From a bacterium (GTDB lineage Bacteria; SZUA-79; Acidulodesulfobacterales; Acidulodesulfobacteraceae), in contig JAKAKK010000074.1 in assembly GCA_021813525.1 (NCBI GenBank), positions 59,547 through 123,546 of the forward strand: a stretch of 64,000 bases of DNA. Reading direction: 5' to 3'. This document shows, piece after piece, positions 59,707 to 64,000 of the stretch. A program made the position numbers and the translations under genes. The notes beneath the pieces were generated by a model. It was not told where the DNA came from. It searched no databases and saw only the letters and a list, made by a program, of their open reading frames with translations. Every line of letters starts with the position of its first letter. The first letter of the stretch is position 1.

Positions 59707-59732
59707 CCCCTCCTCAATAAAATGAGGAGGGG
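59707..59732. terminator. Perfect 10-bp GC-rich hairpin between aprA and qmoA
   Basis: cccctcctca ataaaa tgaggagggg; flanked by A/T-rich sequence but no continuous T-tract. Confidence 0.65.
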
Positions 59733-59780
59733 AAAGATACGTAATTATATTAATTGTTACAGATAAACCTTAAATTCTAA

Positions 59781-61706
59781 CTAGTTTTTCGGAACTAATT
59801 CTATATAAGGTTTTTTAAACAATTCCGGCTGTCCGGTTGTTTTATTTATTTTAGAATTAACGAATACCTTCCAATTCTGTTCGTCAAGTTTCGGATGGTC
59901 GGTTCTGTAATAGAAGCCCGGGTATCTTGTTTCTTCTCTGAACAATACGTGCCTTAAATGAAGTTCTCCGACTATCGACCTGTGGTAATTTTCCCATGCT
60001 CTCATAAGCTCGTGCAGGTTAGACGCGGCAAGTTTAGGAGCATCGTCTTTTAATCTGTTTAAAAGGTCTAAACCTCTTAAGAGATTGGCTTCGCTGGTCC
60101 TGTAGAATGTAGAAGTTCCGGCAACGTATTCATCCATAAGTTTATTTAATCTGAACAAGTAAAGTCTTGGCCTGATATAATTAGGATTTACATTAGGTTC
60201 GGTCGAATAATCTTTAAACTTTTCGAATGTAATCATTGGGCCGTATATTTTCTCGGCAAGGACTTTATTGTCGGTATGAACCGTAGGCGTATAGCCGGAG
60301 TCGTCCAATACGAACCTTACAGCAGATTTTGCAGCAATTCTTCCTTCGACGTATGAACCGGAAGAAAATTTATGTCCCGATGCTCCGACGCCGTCTCCGC
60401 CTGTGAAAAGTCCGTTTACGGTCGTCATGCGGTTGTAACCCCACTGATACTCTTTCGGAGCTAAATCTTCAGGCCCGGAGACCCACATTCCGCAGGCGCC
60501 CGAATGGGAACCTAAGAAATAAGGCTCTGTCGGCATAACTTCGGAATTTGTCTCTGCCGGATCTATATCCATTGCCGCCCATAATCCAGCCTGGGCAACG
60601 GTCATGTCAAGGAAATCTTCCCATGCGTCTGCTTCAAGAGATTTCTTTCTCTTCTCGGGAAGAGTTTCAAACAGCGTTTTAATTGCTCCGGACGTATTCA
60701 TATAGAAAGGTCCGTTTCCTTCCATCCAGTCTTTAAGCATAACATGGTTCCAGAGGCAGGTCGCGGGAACTTTTGCCAAACCGTAAGGTGCGTAATCCTG
60801 AAGCATATGTCCCCATTTCTGCATATAGTCTTCGCCGTGCGCATTTAAAACTCTCGATTTAAAGAGCGTGAACCATGCTCCTACCGGACCGTAGCCGTCC
60901 TTAAATCTGTTGGGCACGAACCTGTTTTCCATGGTGGTCATTTCCGCCCCGGCTTGATAGCCCATAGCGTATGTAGAACCGGCGTTCCATATGGCATACC
61001 ATGTTCTGCCCATACCTTCAGCCTGAGACCTCGGCCTGAAAACGTTGACCGTTCCTCCGCAAGCCATAATTACCGCTTTAGCTTTAAATATGTAAATCTT
61101 GGCCTCTCTTAAGCTGAATCCGATCGCTCCGGCAACTCTGTTTTCATGCTTTTCATCCATAAGGAGCTCTGTTATAAATACTCTTTCTAAGATGTTTTCT
61201 TCGCCGAGAGCTTTTCTTGCGGCTTCCGCAACCAATACCTTATAAGATTCGCCGTGAATCATTATCTGCCATCTGCCTGCTCTGAGCGGTCTTGCGCCTT
61301 CGGCGATTGACCTTGTATCTTCTTCGTCTTCTTTGAATATCGGAAGGCCGAATTTCTCGAAGAGCTGGACGGTAGAATCTACGTGCCTGCCGGTATCATA
61401 GATAAGGTCTTCCCTGACTATACCCATAAGGTCGTTGGCGACGTGTTTAACGTAATCTTCAGGAGTGTTGTCTCCAAGATACGTATTAATAGCGGATAAT
61501 CCCATAGCGACGGCGCCGCTTCTTTCGATTGAAGCTTTTTCGACCATCGTTATTTTCATATCTTTAGGCGCCCATTTTTTTATTTCGAATGCGGCTCCGC
61601 ATCCTACCATACCGCCGCCGACGATTAGGACGTCGGTATTAACTTCTTCTATGGTATAGTTGTTTAAAACATCGGTGCTTGTCATTGAACCTTTCATTTC
61701 AGCCAT
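59781..61706 (-). CDS. aprA: Adenylylsulfate reductase alpha subunit
   Basis: 'VLIVGGGMVGCGAAFEI', 'GACGMWVSGPEDLAP', 'TVNGLFTGGDGVGASGHKFSSGSYVEGRIAAKSAVRF'. Confidence 0.98.
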   Translation of the reverse strand: MAEMKGSMTSTDVLNNYTIEEVNTDVLIVGGGMVGCGAAFEIKKWAPKDMKITMVEKASIERSGAVAMGLSAINTYLGDNTPEDYVKHVANDLMGIVREDLIYDTGRHVDSTVQLFEKFGLPIFKEDEEDTRSIAEGARPLRAGRWQIMIHGESYKVLVAEAARKALGEENILERVFITELLMDEKHENRVAGAIGFSLREAKIYIFKAKAVIMACGGTVNVFRPRSQAEGMGRTWYAIWNAGSTYAMGYQAGAEMTTMENRFVPNRFKDGYGPVGAWFTLFKSRVLNAHGEDYMQKWGHMLQDYAPYGLAKVPATCLWNHVMLKDWMEGNGPFYMNTSGAIKTLFETLPEKRKKSLEADAWEDFLDMTVAQAGLWAAMDIDPAETNSEVMPTEPYFLGSHSGACGMWVSGPEDLAPKEYQWGYNRMTTVNGLFTGGDGVGASGHKFSSGSYVEGRIAAKSAVRFVLDDSGYTPTVHTDNKVLAEKIYGPMITFEKFKDYSTEPNVNPNYIRPRLYLFRLNKLMDEYVAGTSTFYRTSEANLLRGLDLLNRLKDDAPKLAASNLHELMRAWENYHRSIVGELHLRHVLFREETRYPGFYYRTDHPKLDEQNWKVFVNSKINKTTGQPELFKKPYIELVPKN

Positions 61707-61774
61707 AACAATTTATCCTCGCAATTTATAAATTATTTTAATTTAAAAAATAAACATTACCAGCATTTTATCGT

Positions 61775-62215
61775 TTATTTCTTCGGAACGGTAAGTTCGA
61801 TTCCGAGTTCGTCGCATAAACGCTCGTCTTTTAAATTCCCCTGATTAACTTCGGCAATTCCCTGATACGGGTCGATACCGCCTTCGGGAGTAGTCCTGAT
61901 AGGGAATTTAAATCTTTTAATTTTACCGTTTCTGAATTTAACCGTCCACATAATAGAATCCGAACCGCGCATCGGAATAACCGAAGAACCCAACGGCGCA
62001 AAATCCTGATATGCTCTCACTTCTATAGCAGACTGAGGACAAATTTTAACACAGCTGTAACACTCCCAGCACTGGTCCGGCTCCTGGTTGTAAGCCTTCA
62101 TAATGTCCTTGTTAAGAACCATGAGGTCGTTAGGACAGATATACTGGCATGCAGTCTTATCCCTTCCCTTACAACCGTCGCATTTTTCCGTAATTACAAA
62201 ACTTGGCATTTTCAT
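61775..62215 (-). CDS. aprB: Adenylylsulfate reductase beta subunit
   Basis: 'CDGCKGRDKTACQYICPNDLMVL', 'DQCWECYSCVKICPQSAIEVR'. Confidence 0.98.
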   Translation of the reverse strand: MKMPSFVITEKCDGCKGRDKTACQYICPNDLMVLNKDIMKAYNQEPDQCWECYSCVKICPQSAIEVRAYQDFAPLGSSVIPMRGSDSIMWTVKFRNGKIKRFKFPIRTTPEGGIDPYQGIAEVNQGNLKDERLCDELGIELTVPKK

Positions 62216-62310
62216 ACCTCCTCATTAATATATTATTTTTATATATAAAACGATATATTATCCGCATCGTAAGCGGAATAATATAAAATTAATCCGGTTT
62301 ATAACAGAAA

Positions 62311-63534
62311 TTAAATTTCTCCTTTCGCCGCTTTGTGGAGCTTAATTTCTACTTTGTCTTCTTTAGCGAGCGAAGCGTAATAATCTTTTAATATAGATAA
62401 AACCTCCGGCCTCGAAAAGTGGTCGGGGACTTCCTGTCCTTCGGATAACAGTTTTCTAAGCATCGTACCGCTTAAGGTCAGCCTGTTTTCTTTAGGGTGG
62501 GGGCATGTTCTTGTAGATGCCATACCGTCGCACTTATGGCAGTAAAACGTCAAGTCCATTTTTAAAGGCTTTAATTCAAGAGCATTTTTTGGGATTTCGT
62601 CGAATATCTTGTGGGCATCGAAAGGTCCATAGTAGTCGCCTACTCCCGCATGGTCTCTTCCGACGATAAGATGAGAACAGCCGTAATTCTGCCTGAAAAC
62701 GGCATGCAAAAGAGCTTCTCTCGGTCCCGCATATCTCATTTCCATAGGGTAACCTGCTTGAACGACTGTATTTTTGACAAAATATTTATCTATCAAAGTA
62801 TCTATGGCAACTGCCCTTACATTGGCCGGGATATCGCCGGGTTTCAATTTGCCGACCAGCTGGTGTATGAGAACGCCGTCTGTAGTTTCCACGGCAACCT
62901 TGGCAAGATATTCATGCGAGCGGTGCATAGGATTCCTTGTTTGGAATGCCGCAACCGTGTTCCAGCCTTTTTCTTCGAATAATTTTCTTACTTCTGCCGG
63001 ACGCATATATATATCCTTGAACTCTTCGGGATAAGTGCTTTCGCTTAATACTTTTACTTTACCCGCGATATTGACGTCTCCCTGAGCCATAACCTTTTGA
63101 ACTCCGGGATGCTCCATATCGGTCGTTTTAAATATTTTTTGGCACTCATACGCCTTGTCTATAGAATATTTTTCGGATACGGCGATTATCCCTATAATTT
63201 CGGAGGTCTCAAAATCGACAAGCGCGACTTCCTCGCCTATTTTAATTTCGTCGGATAATTCTTTTGTGGCGGAAAGAGTAATGGGTATAGGCCAGAAAGT
63301 TCCGTCTGCCATAGTGTAGTTATCCACGACGCCCTGCCAGTCTTTTTTCCCCATAAATCCTTCCAGCGGAGTAAATGCGCCTATTCCTAGCATTATTAAA
63401 TCCGATGTTTCCCTTGAAGTCATAGGCAATTTTTTAAGATTTTTTGCCTTTTCTTTTGCCTCTTTAAGTTCATTGCCGGACAAAAGCAGAGGTTTTAATT
63501 TTTTTTCTTTACCGTGCGGATTTACTAATGCCAT
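62311..63534 (-). CDS. sat: Sulfate adenylyltransferase
   Basis: '[16 protein letters not shown]', '[23 protein letters not shown]', '[15 protein letters not shown]'. Confidence 0.98.
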   Translation of the reverse strand: MALVNPHGKEKKLKPLLLSGNELKEAKEKAKNLKKLPMTSRETSDLIMLGIGAFTPLEGFMGKKDWQGVVDNYTMADGTFWPIPITLSATKELSDEIKIGEEVALVDFETSEIIGIIAVSEKYSIDKAYECQKIFKTTDMEHPGVQKVMAQGDVNIAGKVKVLSESTYPEEFKDIYMRPAEVRKLFEEKGWNTVAAFQTRNPMHRSHEYLAKVAVETTDGVLIHQLVGKLKPGDIPANVRAVAIDTLIDKYFVKNTVVQAGYPMEMRYAGPREALLHAVFRQNYGCSHLIVGRDHAGVGDYYGPFDAHKIFDEIPKNALELKPLKMDLTFYCHKCDGMASTRTCPHPKENRLTLSGTMLRKLLSEGQEVPDHFSRPEVLSILKDYYASLAKEDKVEIKLHKAAKGEI

Positions 63535-63644
63535 ATTGTCCCTCCAGAATGAATTATTATTGCGATTTTTAGGATTTTAAGATTTTAGCTCTTAATTTAA
63601 TTCTATATATTTAATATTATTTGTTCAAAATGTCAACAACTATT

Positions 63645-63947
63645 TTATGACCAGGTCATAGGATTATGTTCGACTACTTTTTCTACGAATCCTTTGTAAT
63701 CTATGACTTTTATATTTTCCGCTATTTCGCTTTCTTGTATTCCCCTTGCTTTTATATCCGCAAGAAGACAATAAACGTTATTCTTTTGCGCCAGATTTTT
63801 TAATAATTCCTCAAATTTGCCGCCCTTTTTAACGGCATATACTCCGTCTTCTACCAGCAATACTACGTCGTCGTTTTGCCCTATATAGTTTACGGCGTCC
63901 TTAAGAGCGGAAGATTCGTACGGCGATTTTTTAATTATGTGCAGCAA
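63645..63947 (-). CDS. DsrH/TusB-like sulfur-relay protein
   Basis: 'MLHIIKKSPYESSALKDAV', 'DVVLLVEDGVYAV', 'YCLLADIKARGI', C-terminal 'MTWS'; TTG start. Confidence 0.82.
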   Translation of the reverse strand: MLHIIKKSPYESSALKDAVNYIGQNDDVVLLVEDGVYAVKKGGKFEELLKNLAQKNNVYCLLADIKARGIQESEIAENIKVIDYKGFVEKVVEHNPMTWS

Positions 63948-64000
63948 TTTTATTCTCCTCCTTTATCGGTTTATTTAAAAAGGCAGTAACGCTTTCATCT
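63931..64000 (-). CDS. C-terminal fragment of an overlapping upstream gene (possibly DsrF/TusC)
   Basis: Minus-strand open frame ...DESVTAFLNKPIKEENKIAAHN* overlaps the TTG start of the DsrH-like gene by 17 bp; identity is positional inference. Confidence 0.3.
   Translation of the reverse strand, partial: DESVTAFLNKPIKEENKIAAHN

Overview
AT-rich bacterial chromosome segment, apparently from an anaerobic deltaproteobacterium-like sulfur-cycling organism. Candidatus Acidulodesulfobacterales/Sva0485 would fit, but that is inference only. The window has five blocks. (1) ~1-12.2 kb: an R64-like type IVb pilus locus (secretin, PilP-like, GGDEF, PilO-like, GspE-type ATPase, GspF-type protein, pilin, second ATPase, two tandem PilV-like proteins, HD-GYP), then a small ORF split by a frameshift and a tyrosine recombinase next to tRNA-Thr. 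(2) 12.2-20.5 kb: two Roadblock-like proteins, tRNA-Glu, a CheZ-like protein, TlpA-like, smpB and ssrA, a class II aldolase, an ABC ATPase, CbiX, a radical SAM protein and a ModE-like HTH protein. (3) 20.5-38.5 kb: a complete dcw cell-division/peptidoglycan cluster from mraZ to ftsZ, with MraZ-box-like repeats. (4) 38.6-52.5 kb: central metabolism, including glpX, a citryl-CoA lyase/citryl-CoA synthetase-like trio with icd (reductive TCA signature), and a hom/thrC/ApgM-family threonine block. (5) 52.6-64 kb: hppA, qmoCBA, aprAB, sat and dsrH/tusB-like genes. The most interesting candidate is the pilus locus. It appears to carry its own c-di-GMP circuit: a GGDEF with intact active site and I-site, a MshEN-like domain in an unusual position inside the assembly ATPase, and an HD-GYP-like protein. 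It may sit on an integrative element at tRNA-Thr. No searches were run; all family calls come from reading motifs.
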